This document shows, in pieces, positions 8,387-18,130 of a stretch of DNA of 64,000 nt. The translations under genes were made by a program, and so were the position numbers. Under the pieces are notes generated by a model. The model made no database searches and was not told where the DNA came from. It saw only the letters and a list, made by a program, of their open reading frames with translations. The DNA is from Oscillospiraceae bacterium (lineage in GTDB: Bacteria; Bacillota; Clostridia; Oscillospirales; Oscillospiraceae), in the NCBI GenBank assembly GCA_017430455.1, contig JAFRMX010000020.1, positions 1 to 64,000 of the forward strand, written 5' to 3'. How positions within the stretch are numbered: position 1 is the stretch's first letter; the number at the start of each line of letters is the position of its first letter.

Positions 8387-9586
8387 TCAACTCAGGAAAT
8401 CCTTGAGTTTTTTGCTTCTGCTCGGATGACGCAGTTTACGGAGAGCTTTTGCTTCTATCTGGCGGATACGCTCTCTTGTTACATTGAATTCCTTACCAAC
8501 CTCTTCAAGCGTCCTTGTTCTTCCGTCTGTCATGCCGAAGCGGAGTTCAAGGACTTTCTTTTCTCTCGGGGTAAGAGTGTCGAGCACCTCGTCCAGCTGC
8601 TCTCTGAGGAGTGCAAAGCTTGCAGCCTCAGCAGGCTCGCTGGCTTCTTCATCGGGGATGAAATCTCCAAGGTGACTGTCTTCTTCTTCACCGATAGGAG
8701 TTTCGAGAGAGACCGGCTCCTGTGCGATCTTCAGGATGTCCCGAACCTTGTCTACAGGCATATTCATCTCCTCGGCAATCTCTTCTGCAGTCGGATCATG
8801 CCCAAGTTCCTGGAGAAGCTGTCGGGAAACACGGATGACTTTGTTTATCGTCTCGACCATATGGACCGGGATACGGATCGTTCTGGCCTGATCGGCTATG
8901 GCACGGGTAATGGCCTGACGGATCCACCAGGTTGCATAAGTCGAGAATTTATAACCTTTAGTATAATCGAATTTATCGACGGCCTTGATAAGCCCGAGGT
9001 TGCCTTCCTGAATGAGATCCAGAAATTGCATTCCGCGGCCCACATATCTCTTCGCTATCGACACTACGAGCCTTAAGTTGGATTCGGTCATGCGATTTTT
9101 TGCTTCCTGATCTCCGTCAGACATACGCTTTGCAAGATCCACTTCCTCATCCGGAGACAGGAGCGGAACGCGGCCGATCTCCTTCAGGTACATACGGACG
9201 GGATCGTCAATAGTAAGGGAATCGACATAGGCATCGGTGTTGGAGAGTTCTTCTTCAGTAACTTCTTCAATCTCCTCAAGTTCCAGATTCTCCGGAGCAT
9301 CTTCGTCCAAAGGAGGCAGAGCGTCATCGTCAGAAGGGATGTCGAGACTGACCCCGTTCTGCTCAAGGGCTTCATAAAATCTGCTCTCAAGTTCAGGATC
9401 TACGTTGGCATCTTCGAGAAATTCCAGGTCTTTAAACTTGAGCTTTCCGGTTTTCTTGCCTTTTTCAAGAAGCTGGTTTAACTTAGCTTCCAAAGCTTTT
9501 CGGGCGTTTTCGGCCTCCTGCTTTTTCTTCAGATCCTCTTCTGCAAAATCCTGGGGTTCAACTGCGGCGTTTCTTGCTTTTTCCAT
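8387..9586 (-). CDS. rpoD: RNA polymerase primary sigma factor RpoD/SigA
   Basis: The housekeeping sigma-70 factor, 399 residues. In order: a Lys/Glu-rich N-terminal region 1.1-like part with a very acidic stretch (about 80-115), region 1.2 [17 protein letters not shown] (128-144), region 2 with [16 protein letters not shown] and [20 protein letters not shown] (-10 recognition), region 3, and region 4.2 ending in [18 protein letters not shown] (-35 recognition). It is the last gene of the dgt-dnaG-rpoD group, five bases after dnaG, with an AGGTAA ribosome site. The promoters found in this window match the TTGACA-17-TATAAT preference of this factor. Confidence 0.98.
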   Translation of the reverse strand: MEKARNAAVEPQDFAEEDLKKKQEAENARKALEAKLNQLLEKGKKTGKLKFKDLEFLEDANVDPELESRFYEALEQNGVSLDIPSDDDALPPLDEDAPENLELEEIEEVTEEELSNTDAYVDSLTIDDPVRMYLKEIGRVPLLSPDEEVDLAKRMSDGDQEAKNRMTESNLRLVVSIAKRYVGRGMQFLDLIQEGNLGLIKAVDKFDYTKGYKFSTYATWWIRQAITRAIADQARTIRIPVHMVETINKVIRVSRQLLQELGHDPTAEEIAEEMNMPVDKVRDILKIAQEPVSLETPIGEEEDSHLGDFIPDEEASEPAEAASFALLREQLDEVLDTLTPREKKVLELRFGMTDGRTRTLEEVGKEFNVTRERIRQIEAKALRKLRHPSRSKKLKDFLS

Positions 9587-9591
9587 ATCCG

Positions 9592-11322
9592 TTACCTGTA
9601 TGATTTCCTTTCTCTTAATGTTTCTGCAAGTTTATTGAGATCCATCTCCGACTGTGAGCTGAGGGACTTAAGGCGATCTATGCAATCCTGCAGGCCGGCT
9701 GTATCAGAACTTCCCGGGCTTTGGGTGATAGAGGTGAAAAGAGAGATTTCGCTCTGTGTCAGCAACGTGCCGAGAAGATTTATATTCAGACTTTCACCGT
9801 TTTTGATGTTTTCTGTTATGACTGTATATATCTTTCTGAGTTCCGGTGAAGTGAAGAGTTCCGGTGAAGGAAGTTCAATACCTGCAGCGCAAGCAGGATC
9901 AAAGGCCAGTTTGCCTATTATCTGTTCCTCACATGCTGCAGACTCGGGATTTGTATAGTTTATTCCTATACTTTTTCTGCCCGATTGCTGTATTGGCCTT
10001 GTTTCAGAGGTGTCAAGTCTGCGCTTGGCACTTTTTTGCATGACGCTCCTGACGCGCTCCACCTCTTTGGAGACTGCAGCTTTGTCTGTCCGGGCGTTTT
10101 CCGCTATCCTTTCGGAATATATGACACGCTCCACTTTACCGGGAAAGCGGGCAACGAGCGCAACAGCTTCCTTGATATATGCGACACGATCCTCGTCCCT
10201 GGAGAGATCATATTTTGAATTTATCCTGGACAGTCTGAACTCTATCTGATCTTCCGAGCTTTCTATCAGATTTCTGAAAGCATCGGCGCCTTTGAGTTTT
10301 ATGTATTCGTCCGGATCTTTAGCGCCTTCCATCTGAAGAACACGGACCTTAATATCGAGCTTCTCCAGGATAGTAATAGCCCTTTGAGCCGCTTTCACGC
10401 CGGCTTCGTCGCTGTCATAAGCGATGATCACTTCATTTGTATAGCCTGCGATGAGTCTCGCCTGTTCCGGGGTAAGCGCTGTGCCCAATGAGGCAACAGC
10501 CGAATCGAATCCCGCCTGGTGCAGAGAAGCGACATCTATATTTCCTTCTGCGAGGATAATATAACCGCACCTTGAGTTCTTTGCAAGATTTAATGCAAAT
10601 AATTGTCTGCTTTTTTTGTAGACGGGAGTATCGGAAGAATTCATATATTTTGCCCTTGCATCAGGATTTAGTGCTCTTCCGGAGAAACCCAAGACTTCTT
10701 TTCGTACACTAATGACGGGAAACATCAGACGGTCCCTGAATGTATCGTAAATACCTCCGTTTCTCCCTTTCCGGCAAAGATCTGCCGACAGAAGCTCTTC
10801 TTCGCTATAGCCTTTTTCACGCATGGCTTTTGTGAGAGAATTCCAGTCATCCGGCGCGTATCCGATACCAAAATTGTTGACGGTTGCAGAAGTGAGCCTG
10901 CGATTGCTGACATATTCCCTGGCTTTTTCTCCTTCGGCAGAGAAAAGTTTCTCCCGGAAAAAAAGAGCAGCATCCTTATTGAGCGCAAGCATACGCTTAC
11001 GGGTCGTATTCTCCTGGATGTCGGCAGTCTCAGGCATATGCATTCCGACCCGTTCTGCAAGAAATTCAACTGCCTCCGGAAAACTCAGATGCTCCTCTTC
11101 CATTATGAAGTTTACGACTCCGCCGCCTTTGTTGCAGCCGAAACAGTAATACATCTGCTTTGCCCGGTTAACGCAGAAGGACGGGGTGTCCTCGCTGTGG
11201 AACGGGCATAGACCGAATTTGTTGTTTCCGCTTGTCTTTGTAAGGTTTACATATGAGGAAACAACATCGACGATATCGTTTCTTGCGGTAACTTCTTCTA
11301 TAAAACTTTCAGGAATAGGCAT
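9592..11322 (-). CDS. dnaG: DNA primase DnaG
   Basis: Makes RNA primers at the replication fork together with the DnaB-type helicase. The CHC2 zinc finger is complete (Cys39, His42, Cys60, Cys63). The TOPRIM catalytic core has Glu259 in LAEGNIDV, where many family members have EGYMDV, and Asp303/Asp305 in AYDSDEAG. The C-terminal 150 residues are the weakly conserved helicase-binding domain. Length 576 is normal. It sits three bases after dgt and five before rpoD, the usual macromolecular-synthesis arrangement of Clostridia. Confidence 0.97.
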   Translation of the reverse strand: MPIPESFIEEVTARNDIVDVVSSYVNLTKTSGNNKFGLCPFHSEDTPSFCVNRAKQMYYCFGCNKGGGVVNFIMEEEHLSFPEAVEFLAERVGMHMPETADIQENTTRKRMLALNKDAALFFREKLFSAEGEKAREYVSNRRLTSATVNNFGIGYAPDDWNSLTKAMREKGYSEEELLSADLCRKGRNGGIYDTFRDRLMFPVISVRKEVLGFSGRALNPDARAKYMNSSDTPVYKKSRQLFALNLAKNSRCGYIILAEGNIDVASLHQAGFDSAVASLGTALTPEQARLIAGYTNEVIIAYDSDEAGVKAAQRAITILEKLDIKVRVLQMEGAKDPDEYIKLKGADAFRNLIESSEDQIEFRLSRINSKYDLSRDEDRVAYIKEAVALVARFPGKVERVIYSERIAENARTDKAAVSKEVERVRSVMQKSAKRRLDTSETRPIQQSGRKSIGINYTNPESAACEEQIIGKLAFDPACAAGIELPSPELFTSPELRKIYTVITENIKNGESLNINLLGTLLTQSEISLFTSITQSPGSSDTAGLQDCIDRLKSLSSQSEMDLNKLAETLRERKSYR

Positions 11323-11325
11323 AGG

Positions 11326-12339
11326 CTACTTGACCTTCCATGTAAACGGAATATAGATCTCTTCGTATTTTTCCATGGCATAACCGTCAGTCATACCGCT
11401 TATATAGTCACACGCAGCCCTCTCAGCGCCTTCATTTTCTACTATTTTGCCGAATTCGCCGGGAAGAGTTTCGGGGTGAGCCGTATAATAACGGTACAAG
11501 CCTTCAATAATACCTTCAACTTTGCTCTCTTCTCCTTTAGCCACGGGGTGGACATATATAACACCGTACATGTATTCATGAAACAGATCGTAGGCTCTTT
11601 GCATTTCGGGAGAGAAGCGGATAATATCGTCGGCACTGTTTGATATCATGTCCGACACCATCGAATCAATACGCCTGCTGGTACTGTGACCGCATATCCT
11701 GACTATTTCATTCGGGATGTCGCTTTCTGTGATTATGCCTGCCCGCAGGGCGTCATCCAGATCGTGGTTTAAAAAAGCAATATGATCTGAATATCTCAAA
11801 ACAGTGGCCTCGCGTGTGTCATCAGGAGCTCCGCAGGTATGATTGAGGATCCCCATCCGGGTCTCATAACAAAGATTTAATCCTCTGCCGTCTTTTTCCA
11901 ACAGATCAACGACACGCAGGCTTTGCTCATAATGCTTAAAGCCTCCCGAATACAGCTTGTCAAGTGCCCTTTCGCCCGCATGACCAAAGGGAGTGTGCCC
12001 GAGATCATGACCGAGGCTCATAGCTTCAGTGAGGTCCTCATTGAACATGAGAGCCCGGGAAATCGTACGGGCTATTCTGGTCACTTCCAAGGTATGGGTA
12101 AGCCTTGTGCGGTAATGATCTCCCTCAGGTGAGAGAAAGACCTGAGTCTTGTGCTTAAGCCGACGAAATGATTTGGAGTGGGTTATGCGATCTACATCCC
12201 GTTGGAAACAGGTCCTTATATCGCATTCAGGCTCAGATCTGAGTCTGCCCCGGGAGTTCTCAGCTAAAACTCCGGATGGCCCGACAAGTATATGTTCAAG
12301 CTGTTGACGTTTTATACGGGGGGAAAGCAATTCAGACAT
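11326..12339 (-). CDS. dgt: dGTP triphosphohydrolase-like HD protein
   Basis: Hydrolyses dNTPs, typically dGTP, to the nucleoside and triphosphate. The HD metal site is complete: His82 in RLTHTLEV, His111-Asp112 in LGHDLGHTPFGH and the later LNHDLDDALRAG. At 337 residues it belongs to the shorter dgt-like subgroup common next to dnaG in clostridia. Its AAGGAG ribosome site is made from the final Lys-Glu codons and part of the stop of the flippase gene, which ends only one base upstream. The dgt-dnaG-rpoD group therefore has no intergenic space for its own promoter. Confidence 0.95.
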   Translation of the reverse strand: MSELLSPRIKRQQLEHILVGPSGVLAENSRGRLRSEPECDIRTCFQRDVDRITHSKSFRRLKHKTQVFLSPEGDHYRTRLTHTLEVTRIARTISRALMFNEDLTEAMSLGHDLGHTPFGHAGERALDKLYSGGFKHYEQSLRVVDLLEKDGRGLNLCYETRMGILNHTCGAPDDTREATVLRYSDHIAFLNHDLDDALRAGIITESDIPNEIVRICGHSTSRRIDSMVSDMISNSADDIIRFSPEMQRAYDLFHEYMYGVIYVHPVAKGEESKVEGIIEGLYRYYTAHPETLPGEFGKIVENEGAERAACDYISGMTDGYAMEKYEEIYIPFTWKVK

Positions 12340-12340
12340 T

Positions 12341-13657
12341 TTACTCCTTAATAAGTTCCCTGATCTCTCCGATCAGATATTTTGGATTCATACTTTTCAG
12401 CATGAGCTTTATATTGGCGTGGTATTCTCGCTTAAACAAAGGGAAGACAAAAACGGCACAGCATTCTGTCATCAGTGTTGCCAGGGCTGCCCCTGATGCG
12501 CCCATCCTGGGAATCAGAACAAAGTTTAAGATTACATTGAAAAAAGCGGAAAGCACGGAAATATATATGGATTTTTTTTGCAGATCTTCACAAACGACCC
12601 ATATGCCTCTGGCGACTCCCAGATAAGAAAACATAGTGTACCATGTCAGTATGCGGAACGGAATGGCCGCAGGGAGATATTCAATGCCATAAAGGAGCAG
12701 AATTATATACTTTCCGAAAAAGGAAAAGATCAGGGAGACGGCTATACACGGATATATGATCATCGCATAAAGCCTGCAATTGGCATTTTCATAATCTGCA
12801 GGGTCATGTTTTTGAGCTTCGATTATTGACGGAGACATAGAATCGATAACAGCCTTTAAGACAAATGTCCACATCGCACAGATGGCCGCTGCAGTGGAAT
12901 AGTATCCGACCTCCGAAGTGTTCAGCATCTGCTTAAGCATAAGCTTGTCTGTATAACCGTATACTGCAACCATAAGTCCGATCAATATATAAGGCGCGCC
13001 GCTTTTAAAAAGTGAGCGGGCGATGTTGCGGGAAAAAGAGAGTTTATTGCCTCCGTTTCGTCTGTATGAGATATAAAGCAGAAGCCCGCTGACGATCAGA
13101 TCAAGTGATGTTGCAAATGCAAACCAGACAACACTTTTCTGAAGAGCAAGGAGCAGGATCTTGAAAAGAGACGTTATTATATAAGCCGTGAGAGAGACAA
13201 TAGAACTGACCTTCGAATTCAGTTTTGATTGGAACCAATAATTGAGAGTAGTGAATATCTGAAATTCAAGACCGAGACAGCAGACGGCAACGACAGTTAT
13301 TGTAAGGGGTTCGCCGCGGTCAGCAAAGGAAACGATCCCTATGATCATCAAGGCCGAGAGAAAACTTGAGACAGCCCGAAGAAGCATGGCACTGCCAAGA
13401 ACCTCTCCGTCTTTGCCGGGGTTGTCGCTGAAAGCTTTCATTATTATATTTGAACCCAGACCAAGGGTGCAGAAGGAAGTGAAAAATGCAGTATAGGCAC
13501 CTGCATAGTTTATGAGGCCGTAATCTGAAGGACCAAGATAGCGGACCGTAAATATATTTACAAAAAAGCTGACGACCATCTGGGCAATATTGCCTGCAAT
13601 GAGCCAGCCTGCATTTTTGGCAACTCTATTGCGAAGTAAGCTTTTGAACAGTTTCAT
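12341..13657 (-). CDS. Wzx-type polysaccharide flippase (copy 1)
   Basis: A 438-residue membrane protein with about 12-14 hydrophobic segments, of the polysaccharide transporter/oligosaccharide flippase family (MOP superfamily). Typical phrases are NAGWLIAGNIAQMVVSF near the N-terminus, RYLGPSDYGLINYAGAY and the late MGASGAALATLMTE. It should move an undecaprenyl-diphosphate-linked repeat unit across the membrane for polymerisation. It is the last EPS gene of the minus-strand operon, three bases after the LicD-GT4 gene and immediately upstream of dgt. A second flippase is encoded at 40135. Confidence 0.92.
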   Translation of the reverse strand: MKLFKSLLRNRVAKNAGWLIAGNIAQMVVSFFVNIFTVRYLGPSDYGLINYAGAYTAFFTSFCTLGLGSNIIMKAFSDNPGKDGEVLGSAMLLRAVSSFLSALMIIGIVSFADRGEPLTITVVAVCCLGLEFQIFTTLNYWFQSKLNSKVSSIVSLTAYIITSLFKILLLALQKSVVWFAFATSLDLIVSGLLLYISYRRNGGNKLSFSRNIARSLFKSGAPYILIGLMVAVYGYTDKLMLKQMLNTSEVGYYSTAAAICAMWTFVLKAVIDSMSPSIIEAQKHDPADYENANCRLYAMIIYPCIAVSLIFSFFGKYIILLLYGIEYLPAAIPFRILTWYTMFSYLGVARGIWVVCEDLQKKSIYISVLSAFFNVILNFVLIPRMGASGAALATLMTECCAVFVFPLFKREYHANIKLMLKSMNPKYLIGEIRELIKE

Positions 13658-13659
13658 CT

Positions 13660-15618
13660 TTAACCTTTGAACCAGTCGTTTTTCAGGATAACCGCTTTGC
13701 TGCAGGGACCGCTTCTGAACAGGTCACAGTCACCTGTTTCCTGAAGGCAAAGGGTAAGCTTTATCAGTCTTTCAGCGGCAACTTCAGCATTCCATTCTAG
13801 GGAGATCGTTTCATATGCCGCTGCACCAAGTTTCTGTTGATATTCCGGATCCGTGAGGACAGACTTAACTTTTCTGTAAAAATCTTCAAAATCACCGTAT
13901 CTGTATATAAGGCCGTTTTTGCCGCTGTCTATCAGGAAAGGCACGCTTCCTGCTGCGTGACTGGCCACAACTGCACAGCCGCTGTTCATGGATTCGTTGC
14001 AGACAGCTCCCCAGCCCTCAATGAAGTTGGACGTAAACAGGAAAATTCCGGCTTTTTCCATGTTATCCCGGACTTCTTCCGGTGACATGCTTCCGAGCAT
14101 GTGGACGCAGGAATCCAGGCCATAGCCGGAGATGAGACTCTTCAATTCGTCTTCCATCTCACCGTTGCCGATAATATCCATATCAAAATCGAGGCCTTCT
14201 TCATTAAGCCTCCTTGCAAGCTCAACAGCATATTCCGGGTGCTTGAGCGGAAGAAAACGTGATGCCCACAGTATTTTTTTCGGGTTTTTATTTGACAGCA
14301 ACGAGTCAACGGAGTATTTGCGGAATTCAGGGAAATAGCCCCACTTATATGCTTTTCCTTTAAAGCAGCCGTAAAGCGAATAATCGTGCAGTGTATACGC
14401 GCTGGAGCAGAGAAGGTAAAGATTTTTATAATGTTTGTATTTTTTTGAAAAGCGGATGTATCTTACAGGCCATTTATACCATTCGTATTTTGTGCGGTAT
14501 ATACGCTCATTTGAGAGAAGCACACACTTTCCGGCATCAAGTGATGGTTGGATATGATCCCTTATATCTCCTCCTGAGAGAATGGCATCTGCTTCAGAAA
14601 GCAAGGAAAGGCGTTCGGATTTTCCCTCTTCAGTATCTGAAAACGGAACTACAAAATCAACGTCTTTCAGAGGTTTCCATCCCATTTTCAGCCTTTTAGG
14701 TCCCATTGTGTCGGTTTCAATGAATTTAAAGCGCCCTCCGGTTATGGAATGCATAGCGTTGCAGAATGGAGCCTGATGATGGTTGTAAAAGTTTGAAATA
14801 TAAGCGAAATTCAAATAATTGTCCTTGTAAGAGGCTTTAAAACTGTGAGTGGTACGGCGGTCTTCTTCGGGAGGCGGAGTCATATAATCCCCGAATTGGG
14901 TCTTTAAATATTCATCAAAACCAACAGGAGCGGGAAAAGCTTTGCCCTCGAATTCCACGGAGACATTGCCGCCAAACCAGCTTCTTTCGCAGAGAATATA
15001 ATGCTTCGGGAGAGCAGAAGGTTTGCCGACATATTTCGAGGTCTCATAAGGATGATTCCTGCCGATTTTTAAGAAATAATTGTAAACAGCTCCACGGAAA
15101 TGTTTTAGAAAGAAAAGCCTTACAAGACGCAGAACATCAGCCGGCGAATGCGGTCTTTCATAATCAAACATCGAAATATAAAGCAGATAAGAGATCCGCT
15201 TGCAGTTTTTGAGTTTTTTTTCAGCTTTGGCGCGGTCATTGCCGAGCCCGTCCAAAGGGAAGACATCTATGCACACACCCGCGCCGGGGATGTCAAAATC
15301 ACGTTCCTTCAGTACGGTCTCAGAATCGATGATCTTGCCGAAAAGAAGCCCGTAAAAATTCCGGTCCGTCGAGAGATCGCGGAAACGGTACCGTTCATTG
15401 TCCGAATTGAATCTCGCTTTCAGTTCCTCATAATCCGGCCTCGGCATAAAGACATCGATATCGTCATCCCATGGTATGAATCCTTTGTGGCGCACAGCGC
15501 CGATCAGAGTACCGTTCCCGAGCCAATAACGAAGATTATGCATTTCACAGTAATCTGCAAATGCACATAATATACCGTATTCGGTTGACTTCAATTCAAC
15601 TAAAGTCAGCTGTTGCAT
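13660..15618 (-). CDS. LicD nucleotidyltransferase-like domain fused to a GT4 glycosyltransferase
   Basis: A two-domain protein. Residues 1 to about 270 are a LicD/fukutin-like domain with the diagnostic GNGTLIGAVRHKGFIPWDDD and the metal-binding acidic cluster DDDIDVF. LicD proteins transfer phosphocholine or a related phospho-alcohol to glycans. From about residue 285 a second domain is a GT-B glycosyltransferase of family GT4, with LWASRFLPLKHPEYAVELA in its sugar-nucleotide domain and an EX7E motif (EGWGAVCNE). The fusion would couple sugar addition with phospho-substituent transfer. The donors are unknown. It overlaps the upstream GT4 gene by 13 bases. Confidence 0.9.
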   Translation of the reverse strand: MQQLTLVELKSTEYGILCAFADYCEMHNLRYWLGNGTLIGAVRHKGFIPWDDDIDVFMPRPDYEELKARFNSDNERYRFRDLSTDRNFYGLLFGKIIDSETVLKERDFDIPGAGVCIDVFPLDGLGNDRAKAEKKLKNCKRISYLLYISMFDYERPHSPADVLRLVRLFFLKHFRGAVYNYFLKIGRNHPYETSKYVGKPSALPKHYILCERSWFGGNVSVEFEGKAFPAPVGFDEYLKTQFGDYMTPPPEEDRRTTHSFKASYKDNYLNFAYISNFYNHHQAPFCNAMHSITGGRFKFIETDTMGPKRLKMGWKPLKDVDFVVPFSDTEEGKSERLSLLSEADAILSGGDIRDHIQPSLDAGKCVLLSNERIYRTKYEWYKWPVRYIRFSKKYKHYKNLYLLCSSAYTLHDYSLYGCFKGKAYKWGYFPEFRKYSVDSLLSNKNPKKILWASRFLPLKHPEYAVELARRLNEEGLDFDMDIIGNGEMEDELKSLISGYGLDSCVHMLGSMSPEEVRDNMEKAGIFLFTSNFIEGWGAVCNESMNSGCAVVASHAAGSVPFLIDSGKNGLIYRYGDFEDFYRKVKSVLTDPEYQQKLGAAAYETISLEWNAEVAAERLIKLTLCLQETGDCDLFRSGPCSKAVILKNDWFKG

Positions 15619-16847
15619 ATTTCACCGTATATTTGAAGCAATCTCTGCATGTTTTTTTGGGGATCGTGCCGTTCTTTAGCTCGCACCATGGCTTTTTCGG
15701 CCATTGCGGACGACTTTTCCTTATCCTCAAAAACCCTGCAAACCGAATCGGCCAGAGCATTTGGATCATCGTATCGGTACAACAATCCTTCTTCAGGCGA
15801 TTCCAGTATGGAAGGAGTTCCTCCGGTGGAGGACGCCGCAACAGGGCATCCGGTAATCATAGCTTCACATATGGAATTGGAGGAATTCTCAAGCGTAGAT
15901 GCGGATACAAAGACTTCTGACAGCAAATACTGCTTGCACATGTTTTCTTCCGGCAGATTCCCAAGAAAAACCACATTGTTATTAAGACTGTTTTTATTAA
16001 TCAGAGATATCAGATATCTGTTGTATGAAGTAAGCCGAAGACGCTGCTGCACACTCAATTTCATAAGATCCCCGCCGGTTACATATATCTTCGTATCCGG
16101 GAATCGTTCAAGTATCCCAGGCATGGCTTCAAGCAGGAAATGGAAGCCTTTTACTGGGGAAGTGTACTGACTGAAAAAAATCGAATGAGGGATCACAGAA
16201 CGTTCATCCCTTGATGTCCTGTAGAAAGACGGCCTTAGTGTTTCATTACAGAAATAGTAATTCAGGCCGTAATTTATTCTCAGACAGGTTTCTTTGTCCC
16301 AGTCAGTCCTTCCGATTATGTTCTTTGCCTTTTTCAAAACCTCAATTTCCGCTCTGCCGCGGGCAGCATATGCTTCTTTTGCAAGAGCAATGTTATCGTG
16401 CCTTAAAAAATCGCGGAATGTATAGGAATTGACGATATGTTCGGGGACTCCGTCCGCATAATGCTTGGCATATTCGGATATTATCCCCTGAATGCTCACA
16501 ACACAACGGTCAAGAACGCCAAGCTTTTCGCATACTTCAACCGCAATTAAGGAATGGAAAAATTCAGCACCGTGTATATGTATAATGTCCGGCTTCCCTG
16601 AAGAAATAACCGATTCCATTCGCTTCCTGCAGTTTTTATCTCCAAAGGAATGACAAGAAAAGCCGGCAGTCTTTCCGTCTGTTTCCGGAGAAGCCAGATC
16701 TCTGTACAGAATACTGAAATCTATATCCGGATTTTTTGAAAGCATTTCAGCGGGCATATCGAGCCAGCCTCCGAAAACCTGAGCGGTATTCCCGAGCAGT
16801 TCGGAGACGATCTTAACTTTCTGATTGCATATCCAAAGTACTCTCAT
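15606..16847 (-). CDS. Glycosyltransferase family 4 (minus-strand operon)
   Basis: A GT-B glycosyltransferase for a cytoplasmic step of repeat-unit assembly. The C-terminal domain has the retaining GT4 signature EX7E (ENSSNSICE), then SSTGGTPSILESPEEGLLY, the phosphate-binding loop region. The N-terminal domain carries DIIHIHGAEFFHSL, the usual acceptor-side strand. I start at ATG 16847, which overlaps the stop of the polymerase gene as ATGA. A GTG twelve bases upstream is possible but inside that gene. The donor and acceptor sugars cannot be read from the sequence. Confidence 0.88.
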   Translation of the reverse strand: MRVLWICNQKVKIVSELLGNTAQVFGGWLDMPAEMLSKNPDIDFSILYRDLASPETDGKTAGFSCHSFGDKNCRKRMESVISSGKPDIIHIHGAEFFHSLIAVEVCEKLGVLDRCVVSIQGIISEYAKHYADGVPEHIVNSYTFRDFLRHDNIALAKEAYAARGRAEIEVLKKAKNIIGRTDWDKETCLRINYGLNYYFCNETLRPSFYRTSRDERSVIPHSIFFSQYTSPVKGFHFLLEAMPGILERFPDTKIYVTGGDLMKLSVQQRLRLTSYNRYLISLINKNSLNNNVVFLGNLPEENMCKQYLLSEVFVSASTLENSSNSICEAMITGCPVAASSTGGTPSILESPEEGLLYRYDDPNALADSVCRVFEDKEKSSAMAEKAMVRAKERHDPQKNMQRLLQIYGEICNS

Positions 16848-18130
16848 TTCAAATTCCACCGGATAAGAGGAAACAGATCTCCTTCATGCATACTAAAGGG
16901 AAGAATTATAAACAGGCCTATTCCTATAGGCGTCCAGAGGGAAGTGTTTATGAAAGAGAAAATAAAATATATGACGTATGAAATAATAAAACCGGGGCGC
17001 AGATCCCTGACTGTATATTTATACCCGCTTCTGAACATGTTGACGACAAACCAGATGAACAGCGCAAAGAAGAACACTCCGAAAAGAGCAAGCATATCGC
17101 CAAATTCCGAATGCCCTCCGCAAGTCGCGCTTCTGGTGAAATACCCGCCGAGAAGCTTTGACTCGCGAATACCTTCCAAAGTCAGGGAATAATGATACAG
17201 TCTGTCCTGAAGATCGGAATTGCCGACATCGAGCCCGGTAATCATCCGGTAAATGCTGTAGATCCTGTCCGATAATACCGACCCGAATAAATTGCTTTCA
17301 TACAGGGAAAGAAGGATTTTCGGCAACAGCAAAATCAACAGGGCAATAAGGATAATAAGCGAGATACTGATCGGGAGCCTGGCCTCTTTCTTCGATCTTT
17401 CAAGAATAACGATCATCACAGCAGCCAGAATACCGGAAGAGATAAGCATAAGCGCTATAGTAAACTGCGTTTTCATGACAGTAAACCAAAACAGCAGGCA
17501 ACAGACAATCAGGACCAGACTTTCATATCCGGGCTTTCTGTGTTTTCCCAATGCCCTGTAGAGAAAGGCTGGAGTCAGAAAAGACAGAGCTCCGACATGA
17601 TAGAAACCTATCATCGTATAAGTCTGGAGACCGTCATAGACCCCGTACATATCAGGGGAGACCAATGCCCTGGCATAATCGGGATATTCCTGAAGAAAAA
17701 TAATCGAGTGGACGCAGGAAATAACAGTCTCAAGAAACCAGACGGCAACAATGATTGCCCTGAACTTTTCAAATCCGGGGCGTGAATAGTACAGAAAGAT
17801 AAAAGCAAAAAACGCGAAAAAAAGAATGTTTTTGGTTGTTGCTGCAAGATAATTATCATTACTTTTGATCAGATACAAAGTCGCGGCAACCAGAAAGCAG
17901 ACAAGGACCGGCCACAGCAAAGAGAGCCATTCCTTTATTTGCCCTCTGCTGCCGATCATAGCAAACACGACCCAAGCCAGCATGGCGGAATAAGACAGAA
18001 TCCTGTATATACTGCTGGAAGTCTTTAAGGTCGATGACATAAGAGACTGAAGATAAAAAAGCGAAACCAAGGCCAGGAGCAGCATCAGCCATTCAAAATA
18101 TATTTTTTTCTTTTCTTTAAAGACCGACAC
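16844..18130 (-). CDS. Wzy-type O-antigen polymerase/ligase-like membrane protein (copy 1)
   Basis: About 11 transmembrane segments with a long outside loop before the last four. The phrase TCGGHSEFGDMLALFGVFF fits the conserved region of O-antigen ligase/polymerase (Wzy/WaaL) proteins. It should join lipid-linked repeat units on the outer face of the membrane. I choose the GTG at 18130, which has CGGAG seven bases upstream, over a TTG at 18154 with no ribosome site. It overlaps the upstream GT gene by 14 bases. A second protein of this type occurs at 61392. Confidence 0.82.
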   Translation of the reverse strand: MSVFKEKKKIYFEWLMLLLALVSLFYLQSLMSSTLKTSSSIYRILSYSAMLAWVVFAMIGSRGQIKEWLSLLWPVLVCFLVAATLYLIKSNDNYLAATTKNILFFAFFAFIFLYYSRPGFEKFRAIIVAVWFLETVISCVHSIIFLQEYPDYARALVSPDMYGVYDGLQTYTMIGFYHVGALSFLTPAFLYRALGKHRKPGYESLVLIVCCLLFWFTVMKTQFTIALMLISSGILAAVMIVILERSKKEARLPISISLIILIALLILLLPKILLSLYESNLFGSVLSDRIYSIYRMITGLDVGNSDLQDRLYHYSLTLEGIRESKLLGGYFTRSATCGGHSEFGDMLALFGVFFFALFIWFVVNMFRSGYKYTVRDLRPGFIISYVIYFIFSFINTSLWTPIGIGLFIILPFSMHEGDLFPLIRWNLK

